Positions 45,446 through 55,274 are shown, counted from the first letter of the stretch. The stretch: 64,000 nucleotides of DNA from an uncultured Desulfobacterales bacterium (GCA_947259495.1 CAMYLV010000002.1:147922-211921), one strand, 5' to 3'. The notes: generated by a model not told the origin, from the letters alone. Translations and numbers: made by a program.

Positions 45446-46447
45446 TCAGTAGGAACCGTTGCGGGCCACTTTCCAGCAGCGCACCAGATGGTCCGGGCCC
45501 ATTTTTTCGAATTCAATCGGGTTGTGCTTGCAGCGCTCTTCGTTCAGCGGGCATCGCTCCTGAAAGCTACACCCGGAAGGCGGATTTAAAGTGTTGCTCA
45601 CTTCATCTGCGGTTGCATTCAGCTCAGCGTCTATCTTGTGTTCAGTGTCCGGAATGGCGGAAAGCAACAGATGGGTATAGGGGTGGAAGGGGTGATCAAA
45701 GAGCGCATCGGCGGGCGCGTATTCCATAATATGCCCCTTGTACATCACCGCCACTTTGTCGCAAAGATAACCGACTACATTCAGATCGTGGGAGATAAAC
45801 AGATAGCTCAGCTCAAGCTGGCTCTGTAGATCTTTCAAAAGGTTGATAATCTGGGCCTGGATCGAGACATCCAGGGCTGAAACGGGCTCGTCGCAAATAA
45901 TCAAGGCGGGCTCAACACTTAAGGCGCGTGCAATGCCGATGCGCTGGCGCTGGCCGCCGCTGAATTCATGCGGGAAACGATCACTGCTGGCCGGTGACAT
46001 GCCGACCATCTTTAATAGTTTTTCAAGGCGTTGGTTTTGTTTTGAGCGGTTGTGAATCCCGGAAATTTTGAGGCCCTCGGCAATGGATTGCCCGACGGTC
46101 ATACGTGGATTCAAAGAACCGTAAGGGTCCTGGAAAATGATCTGCATTTCTTTGCGCAAGGGCTTCATTTCTTTTTCGTCAAGCTGCGTAATATCCTGCG
46201 CGTCAAACAGAATTTGACCTTCATCGGCGTCTAAGAGTTTTAATATCAGTCTGGCGACAGTGGTTTTGCCGCACCCGCTTTCACCCACCAGGCCCAGTGT
46301 TTTACCCCTTTTGATCTTAAAGGATACGTTCTCCACCGCCCGGACCCAGCCCGTGATTTTTTGAAAAAACCCCCTGCGAATGGGAAAGTATTTTTTTAAG
46401 TTGTCCACCTGCAGAATGGTGGCGTTACGTGAACCCATTTCATTCAT
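45446..46447 (-). CDS. oppF: Oligopeptide/dipeptide ABC transporter ATPase (OppF/DppF)
   Basis: A 333-residue ATPase: Walker A GESGCGKTT, Q-loop, signature LSGGQRQRIG-type HEFSGGQRQRIGIARAL, Walker B LIICDEPVSALD and the C-terminal oligopeptide/dipeptide (oligo_HPY) domain with CSFQERCPLNEERC, four Cys that in OppD/OppF-type proteins bind a [4Fe-4S] cluster or zinc. It drives import together with oppD. Gene order on this strand is oppA-B-C-D-F. Confidence 0.95.
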   Translation of the reverse strand: MNEMGSRNATILQVDNLKKYFPIRRGFFQKITGWVRAVENVSFKIKRGKTLGLVGESGCGKTTVARLILKLLDADEGQILFDAQDITQLDEKEMKPLRKEMQIIFQDPYGSLNPRMTVGQSIAEGLKISGIHNRSKQNQRLEKLLKMVGMSPASSDRFPHEFSGGQRQRIGIARALSVEPALIICDEPVSALDVSIQAQIINLLKDLQSQLELSYLFISHDLNVVGYLCDKVAVMYKGHIMEYAPADALFDHPFHPYTHLLLSAIPDTEHKIDAELNATADEVSNTLNPPSGCSFQERCPLNEERCKHNPIEFEKMGPDHLVRCWKVARNGSY

Positions 46448-46569
46448 ACGATAATCACATCCATTTCTTTACCAAGTTGGGGCCTCGCCTCATTATTCTA
46501 TGATTAAGACAAAAACTGTGCCTCATAAATTATCTGTATTTTCATCTAGCTAAATAAACTCTCAGACCT

Positions 46570-47571
46570 TTAATCGCACCAGTTTCCCTTACCGCCCTCG
46601 AATAGCACCGGACAGCGAGCGTGGTGTCCGTCTCCATAATCGCACATTCCTGGATATTGTTCACTGCAGTTTTGGATTGTGTGCTGGCAGCGCGGATGAA
46701 ACGGGCAGCCATCGGGCTTGTAGGCCGGATTAGGGACCGTGCCCGGTATGCTGTAGAGCCGCTGGCCTCTCTTTTCGCGATTGGGAAGCGATGCCAGCAG
46801 CGCCTGGGTATAGGGATGTTTGGGTGTCTTCAAAACAGCATCCTTGTTGCCCTGCTCGGCAATGATGCCGGCATACATGACACAGATACGATCGGCTATC
46901 TTTGAGACGACCCCTAGGTCGTGGGTAATATATAAAACAGACATGGAACGCATTTTTTGGATGGTGTCCAGCAAGCGTAAAATCTGGGCCTGCACGGTGA
47001 CATCCAGAGCGGTGGTGGGTTCATCGGCGATGACCAGATCCGGATCACAGGCCAGCGCCATGGCAATCATCACCCGTTGGCGTTGGCCACCGCTCAATTG
47101 ATGCGGGTAGTCTCTCAGGCGTTGCGCGGGATCGGCAATGCCGACATCTTTTAAAAGCTGTTGACTGCGTTCGACGACCTCGCTTTGGGTGGCCGTCTGG
47201 TGAATCTGAATGGCCTCGCCGATTTGATCGCCGATGGTAAAGACCGGATTTAATGATGTCAGGGGTTCCTGGAATATCATGGCGATTTGATTACCGCGGA
47301 CCTTTTGCATGTCGCTATCATTGAAATCCAGCAGATTTTTAGCGCGAAATAAAATCTTGCCGCCGGCAATTTCACCGGGCGGGATGGGGACAAGCCCCAT
47401 GACGCTGAGCGCAGTTACCGTCTTGCCGCAACCCGATTCGCCTACCAGACAGACCGTTTCTTCGCGACCGACATCGAAACTGACACCGTCCACCGCCCGG
47501 GCGACCTCATCCTCGCTGCGAAAGTAGACTTTCAGCTCTTCCACCGAAAGCAACGCTTTGTTATCTGCCAT
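46570..47571 (-). CDS. oppD: Oligopeptide/dipeptide ABC transporter ATPase (OppD/DppD)
   Basis: A 333-residue ATPase with Walker A GESGCGKTVTALSVMGL, LTSLNPVFTIGDQI, signature LSGGQRQRVMIAMALA and Walker B LVIADEPTTALDVT. The C-terminal oligo_HPY domain holds the cysteines CPFHPRCQHTIQNC. It is the partner of OppF. 179 bp separates it from oppC, a gap that contains a hairpin element. Confidence 0.95.
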   Translation of the reverse strand: MADNKALLSVEELKVYFRSEDEVARAVDGVSFDVGREETVCLVGESGCGKTVTALSVMGLVPIPPGEIAGGKILFRAKNLLDFNDSDMQKVRGNQIAMIFQEPLTSLNPVFTIGDQIGEAIQIHQTATQSEVVERSQQLLKDVGIADPAQRLRDYPHQLSGGQRQRVMIAMALACDPDLVIADEPTTALDVTVQAQILRLLDTIQKMRSMSVLYITHDLGVVSKIADRICVMYAGIIAEQGNKDAVLKTPKHPYTQALLASLPNREKRGQRLYSIPGTVPNPAYKPDGCPFHPRCQHTIQNCSEQYPGMCDYGDGHHARCPVLFEGGKGNWCD

Positions 47572-47659
47572 CTTTATATCTCGTGAATACCAGCATTATT
47601 AAAAAATACCGCATAGATTAACTAGCAAGATTGTCGAAGACATCGAATATGAAAGTACC

Positions 47660-47751
47660 GAACTGGCTTTAAAACCATTAGATTTTGTTCGACGACAAAA
47701 CGGTTTATAACACAGTCATCGGGCAAAAGATGAGGGTTTTAAAGTCAGTTC
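47660..47751. mobile_element. Small element with 17-bp inverted ends between oppC and oppD
   Basis: GAACTGGCTTTAAAACC (47660-47676) and GGTTTTAAAGTCAGTTC (47735-47751) are inverted repeats with one mismatch. An inner TTTTGT/ACAAAA hairpin lies at 47683-47700. The right end coincides with the last base of the oppC stop codon. It carries no gene. Confidence 0.55.
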
Positions 47752-48923
47752 TAGTTTCTCTCTCTGAGCTTAGGATTCAGCACATCGCGTAGGCCTTCCC
47801 CGAAAAGATTGAACGACAACACCACAATTAAAATGGCGATTCCCGGCACGAAGGTCAGCCAGGGCGCATCAAATATAAAGCGTTGACCGTCCGATAAAAT
47901 ATTGCCCCAGGTGGCATGCGGCGGCGGCACACCGAAGCCGAGGAAACTCAGGCCGGCTTCGGTCAGAATGGCTGTTGCGATGCCGATCGTTGCCGAAACC
48001 AGCACCGGAGCCACCGCATTGGGTACCATGTGACGAAAAATGATTCGAAAATTGCTGAGACCCAGTGCCCGGGCCGCGGCCACAAAGTCCTGTTCACGTA
48101 AAGACAGAAATTCGGCGCGCACAAACCGGGTGGTGCCCATCCAGCTGGTCAATCCAATCACGATCATAATGTTGTAGATGCTGGCCGGCAGCAGCGCGAC
48201 AACCGTCAGAATCAGGAAAAAACTTGGAAAGCACAGCATAATGTCGACAAAGCGCATGACCACCGTATCGATTGAAATGGTATTAAAATACCAGAAGCGC
48301 GTCCCGGCGGACTTGGTTTTAGCTTTAGCTGCTTTTTTCATTAGAATCGAAATAAAAATACAACCGGCGCCGCCAATTAAAAGCGCAGATCCCGACCATA
48401 TCAGTTTGCCGACCAGCAACAGGGCGCCAACAATGAAGAAAGCCGCGGCAAGCAGCTGTCCGACGCGAATATGCCGGTTTCCGTAGTAGCCGGCAATGCC
48501 GCCTAAAAATATGCCGATCAGCACCGCTATGCCCACCGCAACAAAACCGACGGTCAGCGAGACCCAGGACCCTTGCAGCATTCGGGCAAAGACATCGCGT
48601 CCCAGGTCATCGGTTCCAAATATATAAACTCCCAGTCTGGGGATTTCATTGGCCTGTAACCTTTCCAGATTGGGTTTGGCCAGCGGAGGGCGCAATTTAT
48701 CCTGCAAGCGGACCATGGCAGGATCCAAAAGAGGGTTGTCTCCGCGTGTTAATCCAAAGCCGGCAATCGCCAGGAAGAAAAAGAGAATGAAAAAAACCAT
48801 TCCGGCAATTGCCAACTTGTTTTTCCTGAAAAGGCGCCAGAACTCCTCCAGGCGAGTGCGTTTGGGAGCCAGCGGTGCATCCAGCTGGATATCTTGAGCG
48901 TCTGTTTCCGTATTTTGCATCAC
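47751..48923 (-). CDS. oppC: Peptide ABC transporter permease (OppC/DppC) with extra membrane segment pair
   Basis: A 390-residue permease, about 90 longer than usual. The normal parts are present: the N-terminal helix, GTDDLGRDVFARMLQGSW and the EAA-type loop ARALGLSNFRIIFRHMVPN (part). Between GGIAGYYG and MRFVDIMLCFPSF, where family members go straight on, there is an insertion of about 70 residues with two hydrophobic helices and a basic linker (KKAAKAKTKSAG). It overlaps oppB by four bases. Function is otherwise standard import. Confidence 0.93.
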   Translation of the reverse strand: MMQNTETDAQDIQLDAPLAPKRTRLEEFWRLFRKNKLAIAGMVFFILFFFLAIAGFGLTRGDNPLLDPAMVRLQDKLRPPLAKPNLERLQANEIPRLGVYIFGTDDLGRDVFARMLQGSWVSLTVGFVAVGIAVLIGIFLGGIAGYYGNRHIRVGQLLAAAFFIVGALLLVGKLIWSGSALLIGGAGCIFISILMKKAAKAKTKSAGTRFWYFNTISIDTVVMRFVDIMLCFPSFFLILTVVALLPASIYNIMIVIGLTSWMGTTRFVRAEFLSLREQDFVAAARALGLSNFRIIFRHMVPNAVAPVLVSATIGIATAILTEAGLSFLGFGVPPPHATWGNILSDGQRFIFDAPWLTFVPGIAILIVVLSFNLFGEGLRDVLNPKLRERN

Positions 48924-49879
48924 AACCGAATTCTGGGGTCTACCACTAGGTAAAGCAGGTCTGAGATAAAGGTCCCGATCAGCACCAGCACCGCGGAGAC
49001 AAAGTTAAGGGTTAATATGATCGGATAGTCGCGTGCCAGAATCGCTTCATAAGCCATTCTGCCCATACCGGGCCATGCAAATATCGATTCGATAATTACC
49101 GATCCGCCGATCAGACCGGGTAAGATCAGGCCGAACATGGTGACAAAGGGCAGTAATGCGTTGCGCAGAGCGTGCTTATAATGAACCTGGTCGGGCGTCA
49201 GCCCTTTGGCTTTGGCCGTGCGGACATAATCCTGGCCTTCGACCTCGAGCATCTGGCTGCGAACGTAGCGGGAAAGCACGGCAATACCACCGGTTGCCCC
49301 CAGCAGGGAAGGCAACAAAAGGTGCCAGATGCGATCCATGGCCCTGTTCATCCAGGCGGTGTCTCCAATTCCAAATGTTTCCATGCCGATGACCGGAACA
49401 TGAAATTGATTGACCACGAAAATGATCAGGATATAGGCGAAAAAAAATCCGGGGATTGATATTAACAGATATGCGAAAAAAGTTGAGCTGCGGTCATAAA
49501 TTCCCCCTCTGAAGATGGCCGAACGGATACCCACCGGGAATGAAATCGTCCAGGTCAGAATCGTTCCGACAATAAACAGCGGCAGGCTGTTGAGAAACCG
49601 TTCCCATATCTTTTTAAAGACGGGCTGATTATCTTTCCAGGAAATGGTCTTGCCGCTGAACAGGTCGCGGAAAAAATAGAGATACTGCCGGTAAAGCGGT
49701 TTATCCAGATGAAATTCCGTGCGAAATCGTTCAACCATTTCGCGCGTGAATTTAGGATTCATGGGATCCACCTGGCTGGGTTCACCGGGTGCCAGGTGGA
49801 TAATCAAAAAAGATACGATCGAAACAAAAAACAGTGTAATAATTTTTTGTACAATACTGCGGCCGATAAATGAGATCAT
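48920..49879 (-). CDS. oppB: Peptide ABC transporter permease (OppB/DppB)
   Basis: A 319-residue inner-membrane protein with about six helices: MISFIGRSIVQKIITLFFVS at the N-terminus, HLAPGEPSQVDP and the EAA loop YVRTAKAKGLTPDQVHYKHAL (part), followed by GGSVIIESIFAWPGMGRM. Standard length and motifs. It starts 25 bases after oppA on the same strand. Confidence 0.95.
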   Translation of the reverse strand: MISFIGRSIVQKIITLFFVSIVSFLIIHLAPGEPSQVDPMNPKFTREMVERFRTEFHLDKPLYRQYLYFFRDLFSGKTISWKDNQPVFKKIWERFLNSLPLFIVGTILTWTISFPVGIRSAIFRGGIYDRSSTFFAYLLISIPGFFFAYILIIFVVNQFHVPVIGMETFGIGDTAWMNRAMDRIWHLLLPSLLGATGGIAVLSRYVRSQMLEVEGQDYVRTAKAKGLTPDQVHYKHALRNALLPFVTMFGLILPGLIGGSVIIESIFAWPGMGRMAYEAILARDYPIILTLNFVSAVLVLIGTFISDLLYLVVDPRIRL

Positions 49880-49903
49880 TTTTTCTACCGATGCTTATGG
49901 TTT

Positions 49904-52033
49904 TTAAGGCGCGATTTCAGGCACTTTTGCCAGTTTGATCCAGCGGTTGAAATGAAAGGTATAGTCACCCGTTTTCGTCGGGGTGATCTTTCGGTAAACG
50001 ATATTAGCCGTATCATCGACTTCTTTGAGGACGATGCGTTTGTCTAAAATCGCAGTCCACTTGCCGACGTAAAGAAACGTGTAAGGTTGTTCATGCGCGA
50101 TGATCTCATGTAATCGGTGGCAGTATTCGACCTGCTGGTCGTGATTGTACTCCTGCCTGATTTTTATAATCAAATCATCTGCTCCTTTGTTTTTAAAACC
50201 AACAAAGTTCAGCTGATGGGGGCCGGTCTGGCTGGAATGCCAGATCTGGTAAAGATCGGGATCGATTCCCATGGACCAGCCCAGAACCAGGGCGTCAAAG
50301 TCCAATTTGTTGACTCGTTCCTGAATAAAGACGGCCCATTCCACGAGATCGGTGCGCACATCGATGCCGATTTGTTTCCATGAATCCTGGGCAATGGCCA
50401 GGATGGCCTTGCGGATATCGTTGCCGTTGTTGGTGATGAGCTTAAATTGCATGCGTTTGCCATTTTTTTCGAGCCACCCCTGGGCGTTGCGCTGCCACCC
50501 GGCCTCAGCCAATAATTTTAATGCGCCTTGAGGATCATACTGAACGGGTTTGATATTGTGGTTGTAAAAATCGGTCTGTTTGGGGAATGGGCCGGTAATG
50601 CGCTCTCCCTGATTATACAGGACGTATTCGATAATTTTGTTTACATCGATCGCCATACTCAAGGCCTGACGGACCCGGCGATCATCAAAAGGTTCCCGTC
50701 GCATATTGTACCCGATATACGAGTAGCCGAATGACGTACCGGAAAAACTCTGAAAATTCGGATCTTCCTTCAAGCGTTTGACCTGGTGGGGCTGAACCCC
50801 GTAGCTGTCGATGGTGCCGGCGTAAAATTCCATTTCCTGGGTCAGTGAATTCGGGATGACCCGAAAAACATACTTGTTATAATGGGGCGGCCCTTCCCAG
50901 TAATCGTTAAAGCGATTGAGGATGATAAATTGGTCCGACACCCATTCCTGAAATACAAAAGGCCCGCATCCGATGGGGTGGCGGTTGAAGCCGCTTTGCC
51001 GCATCGAAAAGGACTGCGGATCTTTGCCAAGTGCCAGCGCTTCATTTTTCAGTATGGCATCATTGAGAAGGTGCTCGGGCAGGATGCCCATGCCCCAGGT
51101 TCCGATGGCCGGTGAATACAGTCTTTTATAAACAATGCGCACGGTGAGCGGATCGATTACCTCTACCTTTTTAACCGGTTCATAGTCGGCGATGCGGGGC
51201 GAGAGGTTTCGGGGGTCCATGATGGCATCGTAGGTGAATTTGACGTCCTGGGCATCGAACTCATGGCCATCATGAAATTTTACATCGGGCCTCAGGTGAA
51301 ATTCAATGATAGGGTTATGCTCCACGGACGGCAGGAATTTTTTGGCGTAAGAATTCAGCAGTCCCGTTTCAATCGGTGGCGTGCCAGCCAGATATTTTGC
51401 GCCTTGAAAACTGCTGAAATAATTTTTTCCAAGGATCTGGCTGAGGTTTACAAACAGATTTTGGTCGACTGTTTTTAAATCAAGCTTGATTCGGGCCGGT
51501 GCCGACACCGTGATTTCTATTGCGTCTGTCTTTTGGTCATCATTGGAATGCTTTTTTTGCGCGGTAACACGATAGGAGCGTGCCGGGATCATTGAAACCG
51601 CTGCGATGTTGTCCAGCGTTTTTTGAAGTTTAGTAGAAGATGAGAATTTATTTTTGCTGGCATTTAGGAGAAGATCGATGATCGCCCGGGGATCGGCTTG
51701 GCCGAGACCGGGAACATCTGCCGCTGCATTCACATAAAAAAAGGCTTCCTCGTAAATTTCCCAGCCGGTTGCCAGTCGCCCCCTGAACCGCAGTTCCTCA
51801 TCCCGGTCAAGCAGGCCTTCAAATACCTTGCCCTCGATATCGCTGCTGGCGCTGTCCGCCGATAAAATCGGATTGAGAATGGCGGCGTCTCCAATCGATG
51901 CATTGATATACTGATTCAAACGCTGGGGGTTGCCTTTGGCCTGTTGTTCATAGGTGGGCACCCAGAAATAAGACTGTAGCAGGATCAAGGTGATCAGAAG
52001 GGGGGCTAGGATTAGAATGCGTTTGGTGGTCAT
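49904..52033 (-). CDS. oppA: Peptide ABC transporter substrate-binding protein (OppA family, long form)
   Basis: A 709-residue extracytoplasmic binding protein with an N-terminal hydrophobic signal/anchor (residues 5-22). SBP_bac_5 features: INASIGDAAILNPILSADS, FHLRPDVKFHDGHEFDAQDV (part), GIDVRTDLVEWAVF and a C-terminal lobe. It is about 170 residues longer than E. coli OppA; the extra material lies at about residues 85-240 between the first two segments of lobe 1, with Asp/Lys-rich and beta-like stretches. No lipobox Cys is seen, so it may stay membrane-anchored through the N-terminal helix. Confidence 0.93.
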   Translation of the reverse strand: MTTKRILILAPLLITLILLQSYFWVPTYEQQAKGNPQRLNQYINASIGDAAILNPILSADSASSDIEGKVFEGLLDRDEELRFRGRLATGWEIYEEAFFYVNAAADVPGLGQADPRAIIDLLLNASKNKFSSSTKLQKTLDNIAAVSMIPARSYRVTAQKKHSNDDQKTDAIEITVSAPARIKLDLKTVDQNLFVNLSQILGKNYFSSFQGAKYLAGTPPIETGLLNSYAKKFLPSVEHNPIIEFHLRPDVKFHDGHEFDAQDVKFTYDAIMDPRNLSPRIADYEPVKKVEVIDPLTVRIVYKRLYSPAIGTWGMGILPEHLLNDAILKNEALALGKDPQSFSMRQSGFNRHPIGCGPFVFQEWVSDQFIILNRFNDYWEGPPHYNKYVFRVIPNSLTQEMEFYAGTIDSYGVQPHQVKRLKEDPNFQSFSGTSFGYSYIGYNMRREPFDDRRVRQALSMAIDVNKIIEYVLYNQGERITGPFPKQTDFYNHNIKPVQYDPQGALKLLAEAGWQRNAQGWLEKNGKRMQFKLITNNGNDIRKAILAIAQDSWKQIGIDVRTDLVEWAVFIQERVNKLDFDALVLGWSMGIDPDLYQIWHSSQTGPHQLNFVGFKNKGADDLIIKIRQEYNHDQQVEYCHRLHEIIAHEQPYTFLYVGKWTAILDKRIVLKEVDDTANIVYRKITPTKTGDYTFHFNRWIKLAKVPEIAP

Positions 52034-52043
52034 TTCAGCTTTT

Positions 52044-52805
52044 CTATAGCGTTTCTAATAATTTACGAATCGATGCCTTTTTCTTTTTTATGAGTTCGGT
52101 TTCAATATCATCGGGATCTAATTTGGCCGCCTGGTCAAGATAATCCAGAGCCGCTTCAAGCCCGGTACGGGTCCCCTTGGTGGTCGCCACATCGGCTTTG
52201 TAAAACAGGATCATACGGTCAATTTGGATGATGCGTGCATGTGTTGTTTGACGACGCTCCCTGGTGGTGGCAAAAGACAGGGCTCTATTTAGATAGGACT
52301 TGATGCCCACAAAATCCGGCATGCCCGTTACCTCCATTAAGGCATCTGCCTTGCTGACATAGAAATTAAATGCCAGCGGGTAAACCGCCTCCCTGGCATA
52401 CACTTCTTTAATTTCGGTCGGTTTTTGCACACCGGGCATTATCAGTATACGCTTTTTTCCACCGGGCGAAAAGGTTCCCTGCCAGATTTCCACCGCGCCG
52501 GCTGCGGATCTCAGGTAATATTTGTCCGTATTACGATAGCTTGCGTGAACCACCAGCCCCATCAGAATTGCAATGATAAGGCCTGTCATGATCAGGAGCA
52601 CTGTGCGCCGGGAGAACCGGAATGGAAAAAAACGCCTTGGTGCTGGCGAAAAAGCGGTTTGAGAGGCGGTCGGAATTTGCTCCTGCTTTGATGGCTCTGA
52701 TTCTGTTTTGACATCCGTTGTGCTGCCGATCCTTTCACTTTCTGCCGCCGCGGTCGTGTCTGCTGGCGCTTTCCTGTTAAAATCATTGGAGTTTGCGTTT
52801 TGCAT
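52044..52805 (-). CDS. Membrane-anchored protein of unknown function preceding oppA
   Basis: A 253-residue protein with a Ser/Thr/Glu-rich cytoplasmic N-terminus (about residues 1-65), one transmembrane helix (about 69-90) and a helical extracytoplasmic part ending in a repeat-like AALDYLDQAAKLDPDDIETELIKKK, reminiscent of a tetratricopeptide unit. I do not recognise a family. It ends 10 bases before oppA, so it is the first gene of the opp operon and probably works with the binding protein or its cargo. Confidence 0.78.
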   Translation of the reverse strand: MQNANSNDFNRKAPADTTAAAESERIGSTTDVKTESEPSKQEQIPTASQTAFSPAPRRFFPFRFSRRTVLLIMTGLIIAILMGLVVHASYRNTDKYYLRSAAGAVEIWQGTFSPGGKKRILIMPGVQKPTEIKEVYAREAVYPLAFNFYVSKADALMEVTGMPDFVGIKSYLNRALSFATTRERRQTTHARIIQIDRMILFYKADVATTKGTRTGLEAALDYLDQAAKLDPDDIETELIKKKKASIRKLLETL

Positions 52806-53036
52806 GAAAAAGCCCTTTGAATTCTCTGTTTGCTCGCCTATAATACGTTTTTAGATCTGGCGATGTAATCCCGACGGACGCCGACAAAAAGCCTGGTGCA
52901 GCCAAACGTAAATTGCTTCTAATGCGTAATTATTTCACTTCGTTGTCAATTCGTCAACCTGTGACTGTGATCATCAACCGATGCTTGACCCATAGGGGTC
53001 TGCCTGCTAGTAGCCCGGCCAAAGAAACGATACCCC

Positions 53037-54467
53037 ATGAGCGGTGAAATCACCATATCGATCTGGCTTTTCATCTTTCTAATGGCAATATCTGCCTGGG
53101 CCATATTGGACCGGGTGCTCATTCCCGGTTCGCGATGGTTTATCCGGCGACGGATCAACCGCCTGATCGATGATATCAGTACGCGTCTGGATATCCAGAT
53201 TAAACCGTTCCAGCTCACCAAACGGCAAGTTTTGATTGACCGTTTGGTTTACGATCCAAAAATCGTCGAAGCCATCCAGGTGATTGCCCGGGAACGCAAT
53301 TGCCCCCGGGAAATTGTTCAAAGAGAGGTGATGGCCTACGCCCGGGAGATCGTGCCATCCTTTAATGCTTATCTTTATTTTCGGATTGGCTACTGGATGG
53401 CCAAAAAAATCGCCCGGCTTCTATACCGCGTACGCATCGGTGTTGCCGATGAGCAACAGTTTGCGTCAATCGATCCCGAATCCACTGTTATATTTGTCAT
53501 TAACCACCGCAGCAACATGGATTATGTGCTGGTGGCCTTTCTGGCAGCCGAGAAAACAACGCTGTCTTATGCGGTCGGGGAATGGGCTAAAATTTGGCCC
53601 CTGCAAACGCTTATCCGGGCCATGGGTGCTTTTTTCGTGCGGCGTAATTCCAGTGACCCGTTGTATCGGCGCGTTCTGGAACGCTATGTACATATGGCGA
53701 CCAAAGAAGGTGTCTGCCAGGCCGTATTTTTGGAAGGGGGACTCAGTCGCGACGGACTGCTAAGACCGCCTAAACTTGGCTTTTTGGATTATATGCTCCG
53801 CGGTTATGACGCTCAAAATGACCGCGATATTGTATTTATTCCCGTGGGGGTGAATTATGATCGAACCCTGGAAGATCGAAGTCTTTTGCGTGAATTGGAT
53901 CCGGCTGCCGAGAAGCGCAGTAAATGGTTTATCATCAAAACCACTTGCGGGTTTATCTGGAAAAGCCTGATACTGATGATTTTAAGCCGCTGGCAGCGAT
54001 TTGGCTATGCATACGTTAATTTTGGAAATCCGGTTTCTGTCCGGCAATATTGTGAAAATACCGACGTGGATTTCGCCAAACTGGAGCGCCCGCAACGGTT
54101 TCAAGAAGTTGAAAAACTGGCGAATGGACTCATGGATGCCATCCGGCAGGTGGTGCCGGCATTGCCCGTTTCGCTGGTGGCCACCGTGATGCTCGAAGCC
54201 CAGCCCAAGGGCCTGCGTGCTGCAGAGGTGCAGGAGCGGGTCAATCGTTGCGTTGCTGAAATTCAGGACAGCGGGGCCCATGTTTATCTTTCACCCCAAA
54301 ATCGGGTGGAAAATATTCTAAGTGCTCTGAATATGTTACAATTAAGAAAGATGGTTTGGGAGTCAGGGGGCACTTACAGGGCGGTTCCAGATGAAGTGGG
54401 TGTCTTGACCTATTATGCCAATGCGATCGCTCATTGGCGCCGACTTGCAAACAATCAAAATGATTGA
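53037..54467 (+). CDS. PlsB-like glycerol-3-phosphate/lysophosphatidate acyltransferase
   Basis: A 476-residue protein with a hydrophobic N-terminus (about residues 4-24) and an acyltransferase domain: HRSNMD in VINHRSNMDYVLVA is the HxxxxD catalytic motif, AMGAFFVRR and FLEGGLSRDG correspond to motifs II and III, and VFIPVGVNYDRTLED to motif IV. It is related to PlsB but shorter than E. coli PlsB (807). It acylates glycerol-3-phosphate or a lysolipid at the inner membrane; the substrate is inferred. It is divergent from the opp operon. Confidence 0.9.
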   Translation: MSGEITISIWLFIFLMAISAWAILDRVLIPGSRWFIRRRINRLIDDISTRLDIQIKPFQLTKRQVLIDRLVYDPKIVEAIQVIARERNCPREIVQREVMAYAREIVPSFNAYLYFRIGYWMAKKIARLLYRVRIGVADEQQFASIDPESTVIFVINHRSNMDYVLVAFLAAEKTTLSYAVGEWAKIWPLQTLIRAMGAFFVRRNSSDPLYRRVLERYVHMATKEGVCQAVFLEGGLSRDGLLRPPKLGFLDYMLRGYDAQNDRDIVFIPVGVNYDRTLEDRSLLRELDPAAEKRSKWFIIKTTCGFIWKSLILMILSRWQRFGYAYVNFGNPVSVRQYCENTDVDFAKLERPQRFQEVEKLANGLMDAIRQVVPALPVSLVATVMLEAQPKGLRAAEVQERVNRCVAEIQDSGAHVYLSPQNRVENILSALNMLQLRKMVWESGGTYRAVPDEVGVLTYYANAIAHWRRLANNQND

Positions 54468-54530
54468 TATTTTTAGAGTCGAGAGGAAAGAATCTTACAT
54501 CTGATATCATGTCGTTTAGGGTTAGATGAG

Positions 54531-55274
54531 ATGCAAAAGATAAAAACGTTCTGCACCCCTATATTTTTCATTTTGCTCATTTTGAATTATGCGCTCAATC
54601 TGCAGGCGGAGTTTTACAAATATGTCGATAAGGAAGGCCGCACCTTTTATGTCGACGATCTGAGCCGGGTTCCTCCGGAATACAGGGATCAGGTGAACGT
54701 TTACAAGGAGAAGTATGACCATTTGCCGGATGCGCAAAAAAAATCCAAACTCGAAGACGATCAGCAGCAGCAACAAACGTTAGAGCTAGAAAGACAGCGC
54801 CAGATGGAGCTTGAACTGCAACAGACAGCTGAACAAGAAGAAGCGGAAAGAAAGCGTCAGGAGCAATTGGCCAAGCAAAAAGGCGAGGAGACACCAGTAG
54901 TCATTAACGGCAACCGGGTTTTTGTGCCGGTAGCAATCGGAAACAATGGAATTGAAGTGCAGATCCTGATGTTGCTGGATACCGGCGCATCGCAGACAGT
55001 CATTCACCGCGATATTGCCGGTCAACTCAATATTATAGCGCTTAAAAAGGGATTGTCCCAGGTCGCCGGCGGTCAGAAAATTTATACTGAGATGGGCAAA
55101 GTGGACTACATCAAAATTGGACCGCATAAATTAAAAGGCGCCAACATTCTTATTATTAACCACGAAGGGGCAGCGGTAACGCATAATGGACTGCTGGGTA
55201 TGAATATCCTCAGAAATTTCGATTACAATATCGACTTTGAAAACCAGATGATTGTGTGGCTGCCCGCTGAATAA
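54531..55274 (+). CDS. Exported retropepsin-like aspartic protease with DUF4124
   Basis: A 247-residue protein: signal peptide (about residues 1-27), a DUF4124 segment FYKYVDKEGRTFYVDDLSRVP (part), a Gln/Glu-rich coiled coil (about 75-120) and a clan AA aspartic protease domain with LLDTGASQTVIHRDIA and LGMNILRNFDYNID. The single DTGAS implies a homodimeric, retropepsin-like enzyme; it belongs with the periplasmic TIGR02281-type proteases whose targets are poorly known. It starts 64 bp after the acyltransferase. Confidence 0.9.
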   Translation: MQKIKTFCTPIFFILLILNYALNLQAEFYKYVDKEGRTFYVDDLSRVPPEYRDQVNVYKEKYDHLPDAQKKSKLEDDQQQQQTLELERQRQMELELQQTAEQEEAERKRQEQLAKQKGEETPVVINGNRVFVPVAIGNNGIEVQILMLLDTGASQTVIHRDIAGQLNIIALKKGLSQVAGGQKIYTEMGKVDYIKIGPHKLKGANILIINHEGAAVTHNGLLGMNILRNFDYNIDFENQMIVWLPAE

